Origin: Cristatella mucedo
Lineage: Eukaryota > Bryozoa > Phylactolaemata > Cristatellidae
Direction of reading: 5' to 3'
Assembly: GCA_009760855.2 (NCBI GenBank)
Contig: WPIO01000138.1
Span: 991,001 to 1,055,000 of the forward strand
Length of the DNA: 64,000 nucleotides
In this document: positions 48,131-59,224 of the stretch, one piece after another
Layout of the letters: each line of letters starts with the position of its first letter
Position numbering within the stretch: position 1 is the first letter of the stretch
Notes under the pieces: model-generated
Seen by the model: only the letters and a program-made list of their open reading frames with translations
What the model was told of the DNA's origin: nothing
The model's database searches: none
Program-made: the position numbers and the translations under genes

Positions 48131-49163
48131 ATCTTGCATATAAAATATATTAATGAATTTTAGAAATCACTTCTCAACTTCTGTAAATCACTCACTGCTC
48201 GTCTTCCGAAGTTTGCAGTAAGGCACTCAAAGTTATGGGGAAATTCTGAAGCTACGTTGTCGTTAGAGATCGTTTATGTCGTTACACTACGTCAGTTATC
48301 GCCGACATGGATTTGCTCTCAGTCAAGCAGTGCATAGAATTTAAGTTTTGTATTACACTTTAGTAAATTTCTCTCTAATTCCGGCATACCTACAGTATAA
48401 AAGGCGCTTCCCCAACCAACCTAGGCGTTGCACTAGACACTCATCTGAAACAGGTAGTTTAGCTGTAACTTGAACCAACAAAAAGTCATTTTAAACTTTA
48501 ATAGCTATAGAAATCAAATAAAACCAGCTTAAGTTTTGTTTGTTGGACGATATGTTTCATTTGTTTTAAAATCCGGTAATTGTTTGTAGAAAAGTCATTT
48601 ACCGATGATGAAGCACTAGCTGGCAGCAACGACTAAGCTCGACACCATGTGGTGTCACCCTCTAAAAAATGAAACTCAGTCGTTCGACGTTGGCAGCTAT
48701 TCAGCTACTTTGCGTTGTCACAAAATAGGCATAAATTCGCTTGCAAGCGTAAGTGAGACTGGCACTTTTTACATGAGTTGGTTGGTTGGTTCTGTCCCTT
48801 AATTTCAGCAGACAGTCGTTTTAATAAATCATTAAATTTTCTGCGTCTACCTCAGGAATGCTCTTTCAGCACGTTTGCAGCGGCGGGAGAGTAAGAATGT
48901 AGTGTTTTTTGCCTTCCGTCTTGTTACCGATGGCAAGTGCGGCAATAGTTGTCAGCATCTGAACATTGGCAGTGGAACACTGACAGATCTTACATAAGGC
49001 ACGCTTGAAAAGTTGTTTCTTAAGACAGCCTTCTCACTCATATTGAGCCTACTGATAATTGCTATGGGAAAAGTCACCGGATCTCGTGCATGCATCAAGA
49101 TCTTGTGCCAGGCCAGCAAACGTTGCAATCCAGATATTCACTATTAATTTGCAGTCTCGAAAT
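48131..49163. other. copy 5 downstream flank with a TATA box and a broken signal-like ORF
   Basis: TATAAAAG at 48,396-48,403 (plus strand) is a strong TATA match. At 48,669 an ATG opens MKLSRSTLAAIQLLCVV, a signal-peptide-like stretch, but TAG follows at 48,726 and a donor-like GTAAGT at about 48,749 lies beyond the stop. From about 48,930 the sequence aligns to the 4,680-4,913 phase. No gene can be claimed. Confidence 0.3.
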
Positions 49164-49169
49164 TTTATT
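49164..49169 (-). terminator. polyadenylation signal AATAAA of peptide gene copy 5
   Basis: Conserved AATAAA about 55 nt after the TAA stop, in an otherwise diverged flank. Confidence 0.6.
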
Positions 49170-49221
49170 TTCCATTTTTGACATCACGAAGGCTTTCACA
49201 AGAGTGTCGAAATTTAGCTGT

Positions 49222-49628
49222 TTAGCTAAATAAAGCACCAAGAGCCACTGAGGCTACAGTCTTCACGACTTGCCACAGAGTTTTCCAGAAATTTCTCTTG
49301 ACTGTAGTGTACTCAATAAAGAAAACGGTTCGCGGAGTCACTCAGAATGCGAACACGTATACCAGGTTGAAACAATCGTACTGTGACATACAGGTCACGG
49401 CTCACTTTCAAGTGCTTGCTCGAGTTCAACGAGCTGGTCGCTGTTCAGCTGCACTTCCTGTTTTTTCGTCTACAAAGGCATCATCAGGCTTATTGCTCAC
49501 AGCGAGGCCACAATGTGCAAGACCTGTAATTCGGGAAACCTAACTGCACTCTCACTTACGGGACGAAGTTCGGCTGTCAGTGCCCCAATTATAAGGCACG
49601 GCAAAACTACTTCAGCAAGAAGCTTCAT
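49222..49628 (-). CDS. secreted amphipathic peptide precursor, copy 5 (most diverged)
   Basis: Exon 1 is 49,628-49,560 (MKLLAEVVLPCLIIGALTAE) with donor GTAAGT. Exon 2 is 49,469-49,406 (KKQEVQLNSDQLVELEQALE) with donor GTGAGC. Lengths 69 and 64 nt and intron 1 of 90 bp match the other copies. A 2-nt loss upstream puts the usual exon 3 acceptor out of frame. The alternative acceptor CTACAG, with exon 3 at 49,301-49,222, stays in frame and gives KR, then NFWKTLWQVVK, ending ALFS and TAA, without the terminal Gly. Intron 1 and flanks have diverged more than the exons, as expected for a gene under constraint until recently. The TATA box and leader donor are lost, so expression is doubtful. Confidence 0.55.
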
Positions 49629-51150
49629 GGTTTCTGGAACAAAAAGCAAAAGAAACACTTATTATCGTTATGACGAAAGAGAATTCTCGGCATTGCAAGG
49701 CGCGCACAAAACACAGTAGAACTTTCTAAGTAATAATTAATATTAAGCCTTCACTCAATAATTTCTCGGCAAATACTTAAGAGGTCTGTTTGCAATTGAA
49801 GCCCTTTTAACTATCGTAACCGTATACTTCGGGCTTACATTGCAAGAAAGACTTCTGTGTGGAAAAATGATAAGAGCGCCAGATAGTTACTAGACATGTG
49901 TTTTGCCTTACATGAAAGTGAACCAGGCTAAGCAGCGATGCTCCCACAAGTTATTACTGTCGATCGGTCAGCAGTTGCTAGTTTAGCTTTTTCAAAAGCT
50001 CGCTAAAAAGTTGAATACAGTTCGAATAGAAATACCTTACCAGCTATCACCTGTTTGTCTTGCCATACTCTTTGGGACTTATTACGACTTCGCGATGCTG
50101 AAATTCAACATTGCAAATTGTAGATAGAAAAATCCTAATATTTCGCATTAATTATCCTTAAAATACTATGATTCTAAAATATAGTCACGGGATTCAGATT
50201 GACTGTGCTACTCTATAAGCATTTGTAACGATCCTACAGCATACGCGACGTGCAAGCGATAGATCGGAAAAAGAGCTTAACAAAATTGTGAAATCTACTG
50301 GTGCGCAATGAAGGAGCTAGATCGCGTCATACTTCCTGCTTCCTGTTCATGGGCTTGTGTGCATGTGAAACTACATCGATTCCGAGAAGCGTGTCTAGTG
50401 AGAGGCCCGTGGTGTGCGCATTGCGGCGCAAGCATTTCTGCTGACCAGCTTTCCCCGGCTTGCTGCCATTCGCCGAACTATGGCGCACTAAAGTCGCATC
50501 GGGTCTCATTAGCAAGCTTACTAAGCCTAGAATGAATCGCCGGTTCACTTTTGCTTTCCATTAGCTGCAACTTGATAAAGGAAAACCTCATATTCTAGTT
50601 AATTAAGTTGCATTCTTTTCGCAGTGGGCATTTATTACTTAAACTTTTATACCAATTTACAGTTCACTCGGTTTCGATGAATTGCTGTACACAAACAAAC
50701 ATCGTTATTTTTAGTTAATATGTGCGGTGTCATATTAAACGCCAAAGGCTATTCCCTATCTTGAATCCAGGTTTATATCGACCTTGATGTATGTTGACTT
50801 CAATTAGGACTGGAGCTTTCCGGTCCTAAATCATCTTGCCCTTAGAAATCCTTAGTGCGACCAAAGGCTTCGTGAACAATTCACTGCTAGATAGCTGTAT
50901 ATTTTATTGGCACGCATAGGAGGCATTTAATGGGAGCATAAATCATGATAAGATGTGTAGTACACGCTCACTAAAAACCGGTATGCCAACTTACCAAGAA
51001 ACTCTCACCATAAATCACTAATGATTAGTCAGCACAGTATTTTTTTAACTGGGACTTTTCAAAGTACAGATTTATTGATAGATTCCTGCCCGATTCCGGG
51101 CATCTTCCGGAGACCCACTAAGTACAATGATGAACAAGTGCGGTGTTAGC
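49629..51150. repeat. copy 5 upstream flank without LINE-A
   Basis: Aligns to 5,378-5,540, then jumps near 49,795-49,810 to the 6,205 phase: the empty site for LINE-A. 50,210-50,600 aligns to 16,370-16,760. The TATAAG position reads CACAAG on the minus strand (about 50,359-50,354) and the leader donor reads TTAAGC. No gene seen beyond about 50,600. Confidence 0.6.
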
Positions 51151-51480
51151 TTCTTCTTAAATGTTCTCCTTAAATATCCTAGTCAGGGAATATTAAGACG
51201 TCAGTCGAGAGTAAGTTCCAGGCTTTTAGATTGTGCGAACTACAGACATGGTATCCACAGGATTTGAGGTTCGTATAAGGTGTAGCTGAACGATTGGATT
51301 CAGAAAAGCAGGTGGTACGATGCTTAGCCCAATGAGGAATAGTTCTGATAGGTTGGCTGGAGCCAAAGATTAAAGGGGCCTCAAATAGAGTGACAGAACT
51401 TTGAATTCGATACGCTGATTTACCGAAAGCCTGTACAGGCCGGCTGAAGTGTTGTGATTTGGCAACTGCGCCGCTCACCC
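51151..51480 (-). mobile_element. LINE-A 3' ORF fragment
   Basis: The minus strand reads AKHRTTCFSESNRSATPYTN and LKSCGYHVCSSHNLKAWN, matching the ORF end of the LINE-A copies (AKHRPTRFSKSNRFATPRI at 32,900). Confidence 0.6.
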
Positions 51481-52769
51481 AGTTCTAAGCGACTAACTGC
51501 ATCATAATAATAAGGCTGGAAAAGCATGCATTACAGAAGGTAAGATACATGTGTACATTGATGGACTCGCTTAGCAGTTTCTGAGCAGGCGTGCGCGTTT
51601 TTCGCAAGCATTTGACTAAATGGAGGTAGTATAAATAGTTTGCGATGTTTTCTTTTAGAAGATATTTCATGAATTTGCCTGCAGGCGCAGAACCTCGAAA
51701 ATGTTTGCCCAAAAACCTATCAAATATCTCCTGAGGAAGCTTTGCAACTACTTACATAGAGAGTACCGATAGACGCTTAGCCATGGAAATTGGCTCAAGC
51801 GACTATGGCAACTTCCTCCGCTAGTCAAGGTCACAGTGTCGCAACTCAGTGTCCAAAACGATTATTCTTGAAAAATACCAGATTTTCAGATCTGGATTAT
51901 AAATAAGTGTGAACTCACTCAGCTGATGTAAAGCTAGTGGCTCTATTTTTAATAGAAACGAAATATTTCCGAACTCCGTGGCATCGAATATTTAAACAAA
52001 ATCAGAAAATAAACATAAAAATACTTGGCGACATGCATTGCTATACTCAGCATATCTTTCACAAAAATGAACAAAATTTTGACAGTTCGAATGTATCCCT
52101 AATTTCACGCCAACTACCAAATTGATTGATAGTGTTGCTAAGTTCGAGTTACTGAATTAATTTTTTAAGTATAATGGTCAACCGCTGGTGACAAGTGTAA
52201 AACGGGGATATCAAGCCATCTGATTAGGTACCGAAAGGAGTGATTAACTTGGGGAAACTCAAATGATGTTTAAGTAGACCAAGACGAATGTGTATTTGAA
52301 CTTTCATGGGGATTTTAGGACTAATAGATTATTTGGTGAATTTGCAAAGCATTTGACGGTCAAGAGACTGTCTTTCATAGGATTCCCCTTACACAATATA
52401 CCTATATACTAAGGTTATATAAGGAAATAAGAACTTGAGGCAACTCAAATAATATACTAGCAAATTTAATTCCAGGTATTGAGTGGTCGTACGACAATTA
52501 CCTGACTTGAGTCAGCTGTAAGATTCCTAGGCAGTCGCTTGTAGAAACGGCTAAGTAGTCAATGGAAAACCTTTTAGAGAAAAAATCTCGGTATTCTCAG
52601 GTTCTATAGGTAAAAAAGAAAGCTTATAAGATTTAGAGCGCAAACCAACACAAATTCCAAATTTCACTTCTTACGCCGAGCAAAAGAGTTTTATACACAA
52701 TGTCTTAATAATCGATAGGTAATCGCTGCATTGGTTGCGGAATAAATAAATGTAAATACGCTTCATTTG
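51481..52769. other. AT-rich stretch, nothing recognised
   Basis: Unit homology ends here. Only short ORFs without domains or splice context. Confidence 0.5.
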
Positions 52770-52914
52770 TATAACTCTCTTTGAGAACTTAATCTTCATT
52801 CAGGTTTCACATATGCCATAGGACTCGAGCCTGCGACCTTGGTCATAAAACAATACATTCTTCTTGACCTCGGTCGTTAAGGTGAGCACCATAACGAACG
52901 CGCCAACCAGCTCG
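52770..52914 (-). mobile_element. tRNA-derived SINE, reverse orientation
   Basis: The reverse complement reads AGCTGGTTGGCGCGTTCG, GGTGCTCACCTTAACGACCG and GGCTCGAGTCCTATGGCATA, the same family as the unit SINEs but an independent, older insertion outside the array. Confidence 0.6.
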
Positions 52915-53214
52915 GCAAATAAAACAATTCTCTTCCTACAGCCTTGCTTCTGCCGTATTTAAATTCTTAGATCGAACAGTCAAGTGAGAATGTCAGCTGA
53001 AAATTGATAAATTGATGGCTTCATTGGCATTAGATAGAGGTTTCACCCATTTTTTGTCAGAGGATCTGCGTTTATCCCTTAGAGCTCGTATTACCACTGC
53101 GTTGACCGACGAAAAGCAAACTTTTTAAAGTTACTTTAAGTATTTGTAATTCTTACAGCACACTATTAGCTGGAACTAAACCAACGTTCAATACATTTTA
53201 ACTTACACGGACCA
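52915..53214. other. spacer, nothing recognised
   Basis: No open frame or repeat match seen. Confidence 0.4.
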
Positions 53215-53345
53215 TTCAAAATTGCTCTCTAAGTCTCTTGGCTACCGAATGCGTACGGAAAGCCGCTGCGAGTGGGCTACACAAAACTCTCCTGCGTAAC
53301 ACCCACAGAGTCTTTGTGGAGTTCCAGACAGAGATACGTTACATT
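53215..53345 (+). mobile_element. LINE-B 3' terminal fragment
   Basis: TCTCTTGGCTACCGAATGCG, CTCCTGCGTAACACCCACAG and a final ATACGTTACATT match the LINE-B 3' end at 42,830-42,965. Only about 130 bp. Confidence 0.65.
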
Positions 53346-53573
53346 AAATTCTTAATACAAGACTTTTGACAATTTCAAAATCGCATTTCCACAATTTAAA
53401 AATAAGTTTAGAATGAGTATTAGCTAGTGTCCTAATCGCAACGCAGTCGCTTGGACTTTTTTATGTGAACTTACTATACTGCTTGTTTTTATCTCTGCCT
53501 CTTATGCGGTTATAATCCTACGGCAATCAATTTACTTGCTATGCCCAATTCTGAGTAAAAGTTGCTCGTCAAC

Positions 53574-53665
<92 letters not shown>

Positions 53666-53688
53666 GTGTGTGTGTGTGCGTGTGTGTA
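53574..53688. repeat. TA/TG dinucleotide microsatellite
   Basis: A short TA run (53,574-53,589) followed by about 50 TG units, interrupted by CG at 53,661 and 53,679. ORFs over it on either strand are artefacts. Confidence 0.95.
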
Positions 53689-53699
53689 ATATCTCTTGT

Positions 53700-54894
53700 A
53701 CTTTGGCTTCAATCTGCCAAGGTCTAATCAGAGGGATAGAGTCATAGCATTCTGAAAAACTCACGTCGCTGTCAGATTTGGGCTTAAATAACTTTTCTTT
53801 TATTAGTTATCTTTGGAAGAGTCTCTTTTTTATGCTGTAATTTGAAGAAGTTGCGTAGTTTGAGGTGCTGCAGCCACTGTTATTACATTTTTGGGGGCTT
53901 GACTTCAGAAGCTAGTATTCACAAAGCACTTGAGCATGCTACCATTAACCATTCGACCATGCTTTCTTTGCAGCAAATTTAAATTGCCTAGAAATAGATT
54001 TGAGTTCTCTGGTTGCGCAATACAAATTTATTATTATTCGCAGATGACTACTGAGAAATATAAATGGGATGGCATATGATTAGTTCAAACATATTTAAAC
54101 AGTTGTAAGTTGACAGTCAAGTTGACAGTCAAGGAGACCAGGTAACTCGCGAAAAATTGATCATCAACCAGATCCAGAGTGCACTCTGATAGTTGGTAGC
54201 TTGTATGCACTCTGTAAAAAAAAACCTGCCAGTTGTTTCGGCATCAGCAGTTTCGTGCAAACTGAATGGCTCTTTAGTACTTTTGCAGACAATTTTGAGG
54301 CAAACAACACTGGGTGGATCGGCCAATGCTTAAATATATTTTCTCTCACTAGAGTTATATTTTGCAATGAATAAACGGAGCGGTAATACGGCTTAACGTT
54401 CTATTTGTGGCCATAAGAGTTTAATACCATAAAACTAATTTAGTATGTGGATTTTAGTCACATTCAAGGGCCTATGTCATGCTTACTTGAAATGGACCAT
54501 ATCATATATACGGCTAATATTTTTATTTTGATTAGGAAAAGCAATTTGGTTCTTAGTAGAATAAAATATTCTACTGCCAAAAGAATAGTTTCTCGGTACA
54601 TTAATAAATGTAGCTAAATCTGACCTGTTTGCAGGCCGATACTCACTTTGATCACTTAGCATGTTGATAGAAAGTCTAAATTGATATTCATCTGCAAGTG
54701 CAATTAGGTTTACTTTCCGTAAATTAACAACTCATACAAATTATTGTCTGGGCTACCGAAAAAACTACTAGGCCACTGCAGCTAGATATAAACATGGCTG
54801 CAAGGTTAGTCAAAAAGTATTGAGAGTTTCAGCTACCTTTCTTACTTACTAAAGTAGCTGCAATTACTGCTGGTTTGACAACGGATGCAGAGTA
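53700..54894. other. AT-rich spacer, nothing recognised
   Basis: Two overlapping minus-strand ORFs (54,326-54,129 and 54,367-54,164) have no recognised domain. No other support. Confidence 0.45.
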
Positions 54895-55668
54895 AAATTC
54901 TTACTCTGACCTGCAAAGCCGACCTTGGCCTTGCTCCTACATACCTTGCTGAACTTGAACACTTCTTTTAGCCTGCACGTGCTCTCAGGCTCTCCGTGGA
55001 CGATAAGTTATGCGCTCTATTATTTCGCATTCAGACAACAGATGAAAGAAGCTTTTGCTCATCAGGTCATAGAATGGGGAGCTCATGTCTGCAATACATA
55101 CGCAACGACATTTTCTTTGTTGCCAACCTGATGCATTCTTTCTAGCCGTCCATAGCTGCTATTTTAATGCTACTCGTGACTTAGGTGCAGGACTGTACCC
55201 AGCTGCTGCCGATTAGTCCGCGTTTGATGGGTCAATGACTCGGTATATTAATCCGCCCTCGGTGGGCTGTTTCTGGCAAGTAGGAACAGGGTAAGCTAAA
55301 CCAGGAGATGGCCGCGACGCATCGTAGACAAGGCGGCAACGTTGTCATTGGCTGCAGTGCGGCGCAGGGGCGCGCGCCGAGGGTGAGACTCGTAAGCTGC
55401 TTCTGCGCTGAGAGCCTCAAGAGAATACACGCTTGCTGCGATCCGGATCCGGTTTGTGTGTCGCTGGTTTTGAGATTGTGCTACTCCAGTTACAAACTCG
55501 ACAACCCAATTGAATCAGCTACTCGTCTTGATTTCTCCTGGTTGCTTGGAATGAAGTCTGTTGGCTACCGGTACACACACTGGAAGCAGCTTAGGCTTCG
55601 AATGCAGTATTGAAACATCTGCAAAATTTCAACTTATTCAATGTCGCTCTGTTGAGTTACAAACGGAT
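54895..55668 (+). mobile_element. LINE-B 3' fragment, interrupted
   Basis: 54,895-55,195 reads LTCKADLGLAPTYLAEL, ARALRLSVDDKL and SSGHRM, the RT C-terminus. 55,545-55,668 gives the 3' end (AAGTCTGTTGGCTACCG, GAGTTACAAACGGA). About 350 bp of unrelated, GC-rich sequence (55,196-55,544) lies between, presumably a later insertion of unknown type. Confidence 0.6.
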
Positions 55669-55744
55669 TAAATGACGGTAAACCACTATTTCCTCATATT
55701 GTGAATTATTTCATTATGTAGTAAAATAATTACAAATTCAAACA

Positions 55745-58110
55745 GCCAATTTACAGCAAATTTGAACCAGATTGCTGCAGAGACCGGGCCATTGCCGTGG
55801 GTTGCCGTGCATTGCCCTCGATTGTGCCTTTGTCGATTGTATAAAAGGATGTGGCTGCACTTTTAATGCAGTGTGGTGCAATACGCACGAAAAGTTTCTC
55901 TCAGCAACTGTCGGTGCATTTGTAACTGTCCGTTATGGATTGGCGTATTTCCCAGGGCTGTTGCCTTCGATTGCCGTCGGTTGCCGTCGGTTGAACGCGT
56001 ACCATGGATGAAAATTATTCGCGCACACAGGTACATGCTACGTGGAATGAGAGTTGCAGTTTATTGTCGCCAATCTTGCCAATTTCCACGGGTTTCGCTA
56101 TCAGCCCCTACCAGTGCTGTTGATTGCCATGCATTGCTGATAGCTAACTAACAAAGCATCTTGAAAGAAAGTTCCACGGTTTTACTTTGGACGCAGCGGA
56201 ATGTTATATATAATGACAATTGAGGCTTCCGAGCTGCCAATTTCTCTTCAATTCTCCGGGAATTTGTGTATTGGCCCAGGACATTGCTGTTGATTGCCGT
56301 TCATTGCTCGCGATCGTACGTGCGCGGTTGGTTGAAAGGATTTGATTGCACTTTCAACACAGTAGGCTGCGACAGGTAAGATATATTTGATCTTGGCCTA
56401 GTCACTTTCCAGGGATTTGCGATGGACCATAATGGATTGCACTATTTGCCCGAGCCATTGCCGTCTGTTGCCATGCATTGCCCAAGATTGAACGGTCAGA
56501 GCTGGTTGAAAGTATGCGTGCACGAAGTGATATGTTACTTGGGATGAGAATTGGAGCTTGGTGCAGCAGATTTCTCGTCGATTTGCCACGGATTTCGGTA
56601 TTGGTCCCTGCCATAGCCGTGCATTGTTGACAATTAACGTGCAAAATAGCTAAGAAGTCCTACGACTTCACGTTTAGAACGAAGAAACGTGAAATGCGAT
56701 GACAATTGGCACTTCGTGCAGCCAATTTAGTGTCAACTTGCCACAAATTGTAGTGGATTGCTGCTTCGAGCTGAGCCGTTGCCGTAGATTGCCATGCATT
56801 GCCCGATATTGTACAAGCACAACTGCTTAAAATGATGTGGTTGACTTTAACCAGTGTGCTTCGTAGCAAGCAATAAAAATTGAAGCATTGCGAAACCGAT
56901 TGCAGAGCATTTTGCATCAGATTACTGTAAATTGAGGTATTGGCCCGGGCCATTGCGGTAAATTGCAGTGCATTGCTGCCGAATGATTGAAGCGATTGTA
57001 GTGAAATTGTGGGATTACACAACAACCAAAAATTACAGCAGCGTCCAATCACTATTAGAGCTTAAAGTGTACGTATTCTGGTCATCTTTCGGCGGGTTGC
57101 GGTACATTGACGTACTGGCCCGGCAGTTGCAGTCGATTGCAGGGCATTGCTGCAGAATGGTCAAGGCAATTACAGTGAAGTCATATAAATACACAATAAC
57201 CGAAGAGTAGAGCATCGTGCAATCATAATTAGAGCTTCTAGTGTACGCGTTCTGGTCGCGGTGTAGCAGATTGCAGCGGATTTTGGCGGATTGAGGTGGA
57301 TTTCGGTAAGGGACTAGGTCGTTGCAGTCGATTGCAATTCACTGCATGAGAACGCGTATGCACAATGGAGCGAAATTTTGTGGATGCACTTTGAACTGAG
57401 TCTAGTCCTGTATGAAATGCCAATTAGAGCTTTGCGATGGCGATTTGAGGATGATTTGCAGTGGAATATAGTGGATTGCGGGTTCTCCAGGTCATTTCAG
57501 GCGATTGCTGCCGATTACCACAGTGCGAGGTTGCACAATTTTTTTTAATTTGCCTGGTTGTGCACACAGCACGGTTCACTTTAATATGAAATAAAAACTT
57601 AAGCTCGGTGCAATATATTTTGATTTTTTATGCAGTGGATTCTGTCGATTGAAGTTGATGCGGTATTGGCCCGGGCTACTGCAGTCGATTGCAGCGCATT
57701 GCACGAGAACGGCCGTGCCAATGCAAGTGAACTTTTTTTAATGCAATTTTCGCAGAGTGTGCTGTCGTATGCAATCAAAAAAGGAGCTTTTTGATCGGGA
57801 TTTCCTTTGTTGCAAGGTGGAATGTAGGGGATTGCGGTGGATTGAGGTATTGGTCTGGGCCACTGTAATCTTATTTCAGTGGACTTGGTGAGAACGCGTG
57901 AGCAGAATCTCGCGAAATTTCCTGGGTACATTGTGCGTGTAGCGTATTTTGATATTCCAGACTTTTTGGAGCTGTTTGCTGCAGATTTGATGTGGATTTG
58001 GCGAGGGCTAGAACCGATTTCGGTGGGTTGCAGTTGATTGCAGTACAGGCGTCCGGCGTCAAAGCTCATTTGCATAAGTGCGCACGGTGCGTAGCGGCAT
58101 GAAATTTTGT
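55745..58110. repeat. degenerate satellite, about 170-bp monomers, about 14 units
   Basis: A recurring core of the type GCCATTGCCGT, then GATTGCC, then TGCATTGC appears at about 55,788, 55,961, 56,115, 56,282, 56,456, 56,612, 56,778, 56,951, 57,126, 57,321, 57,493, 57,677, 57,862 and 58,012. The spacing is 155-195 bp. Units at 56,951 and 57,126 align over their whole length (GCATTGCTGC, AATACACAATAACC or ACACAACAACC, ATTAGAGCTT). Short ORFs inside, such as the 171-codon one at 57,599-58,114, follow the repeat and are not genes. Confidence 0.85.
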
Positions 58111-58200
58111 GCACGGATAAATTTGAACGTGTACTACAATATCAGCGAAATATTTGAGCTCGGCAACGCTTGCGTCTGGTCTCTGCTAGCCTAAGTAGAG

Positions 58201-58340
58201 TGGATTGAGGTGGATTGCGGTGGATTCGGGTGGATTCTGGTGGGTTCTGGTGGGTTCTGGTGGATTATGGTAAATTTTGGTGGATTGAATTGGATTGTGG
58301 CGCATTGCGGTGGATTGAGGTGGATTGTAGTGGATTCAGG
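58201..58340. repeat. 14 tandem 10-bp repeats (TGGATTGNGG)
   Basis: Exactly fourteen consecutive decamers without indels, consensus TGGATTGCGG, with variants such as TGGGTTCTGG and TGGATTATGG. The same decamer occurs inside the satellite monomers, for instance around 57,276-57,310. Confidence 0.95.
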
Positions 58341-58997
58341 TAATACGTCGAATCCGGATCAGCTCTCGCTGTTAGTCTAATTTTCGGTCATTTGGCCTCA
58401 GTTGATTTTAACCAGGACGCCTGGAGCAACCTGGTGTACAAATGCAGTCGGAAAGATTCATTGTGACCCAATATCGAAGGTAATGCGAGTGCTAGGTAAC
58501 GCTATATTAACCAGAATTCTAGGCTGGTAGAAATACGAAAGAATGCCTCCCTATTGACCGGCCCACAGTAACCTGTCGCTTTCATTGCCCAGTAACGGCT
58601 GGTGTGTTTTAACTGCACATCAGTCCCGCGTTTTACAGCCTCTGGGCGAAGCACTCGCAAACACACGCTAGAGGTGTTACAAGTCTAGTCGGGCCACCAG
58701 GCGGCCACTTGCCAGCATCACCCATCACCTGGCTAACACCTCCTAGGACAGCGTAGAAAAGGTCAACGTCTGCAGAATGCTCCGCTCTGGGATTTAGTCG
58801 TGAGTAAGCAGCAGCGGTCGCGGAACGACAGCAGCAGTAGCCACCACCATTTTTAATCCTGCTGATAAATGTAGTCCTCTTCACATAATAGGCTGGCGAC
58901 ATAAGAAGGAAAATAGAATCGGACTTCGCACTGAGGTAACACCGGTCAATTGCCGATTCTGCAGTCATGCCTGCACAGTCCCGTAGAGCCAAGGCAA
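58341..58997. other. segment left of the hAT remnant, unrecognised
   Basis: The minus-strand ORF at 59,001-58,633 has no recognised domain and overlaps the hAT remnant frame. It could be a decayed transposon body. Confidence 0.35.
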
Positions 58998-59171
58998 GCA
59001 ATGACTTGTTTCAAACTGTAGCGAGTTGTTCTGATACTGCCAGTGTCAACTGCCGAGGCCGAACGTGAGTTCGGCGTGTTCAAGCTTTTGAAGACCTGCC
59101 ATTTAAGAACACTAGGAGCAGACCACCTCAGTGGCAATACAACTTCACGGGTAAAAGTGAGGAAACTCTGA
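58998..59171 (+). pseudogene. hAT C-terminal dimerisation-domain remnant
   Basis: The plus strand reads SNDLFQTVAS, then after a 1-base shift VVLILPVSTAEAEREFGVF and KLLKTCHLRTLGADHLSGN, ending at TGA 59,169. The PVSTA-AER-F motif and the LSG motif are the hallmark of the hAT dimerisation domain. This belongs to a different hAT lineage from the element at 45,157. The N-terminal parts were not found. Confidence 0.75.
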
Positions 59172-59224
59172 AACTTCTGAGGAAACTCTAAAATATAGAT
59201 TACCCTCTGGCTCATTGCTTGATC

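Larger units (their letters stand above)
1..51480. repeat. long-period tandem array of about 9.9-kb units
   Basis: Most of the first 51 kb consists of copies of one long unit at different ages. Units 1 (4,130-13,680) and 2 (13,938-23,602) align at a nearly constant offset of 9,807-9,926 bp with very few substitutions. 31,080-37,306 aligns to unit 2 at an offset of about 17,140, dropping to about 16,644 after a 0.5-kb deletion at 35,143. 1-4,129, 23,603-30,850 and 41,690-51,480 are much more diverged, with indels, but keep the same order of landmarks: peptide gene, LINE 3' fragment, SINE, LINE, Tigger. Landmark strings used for alignment include the peptide exons, the SINE core and the Tigger motifs. 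I infer repeated segmental tandem duplication of a small gene plus flanks. Confidence 0.9.

Noticed and set aside
53510-53764. ORFs of Thr-His or Cys-Val repeats
   Set aside because: Translation of the TG microsatellite.
57599-58114. 171-codon minus-strand ORF
   Set aside because: Falls entirely in the degenerate satellite. Repeated NALQSTA-type strings reflect monomer repetition, not a protein.
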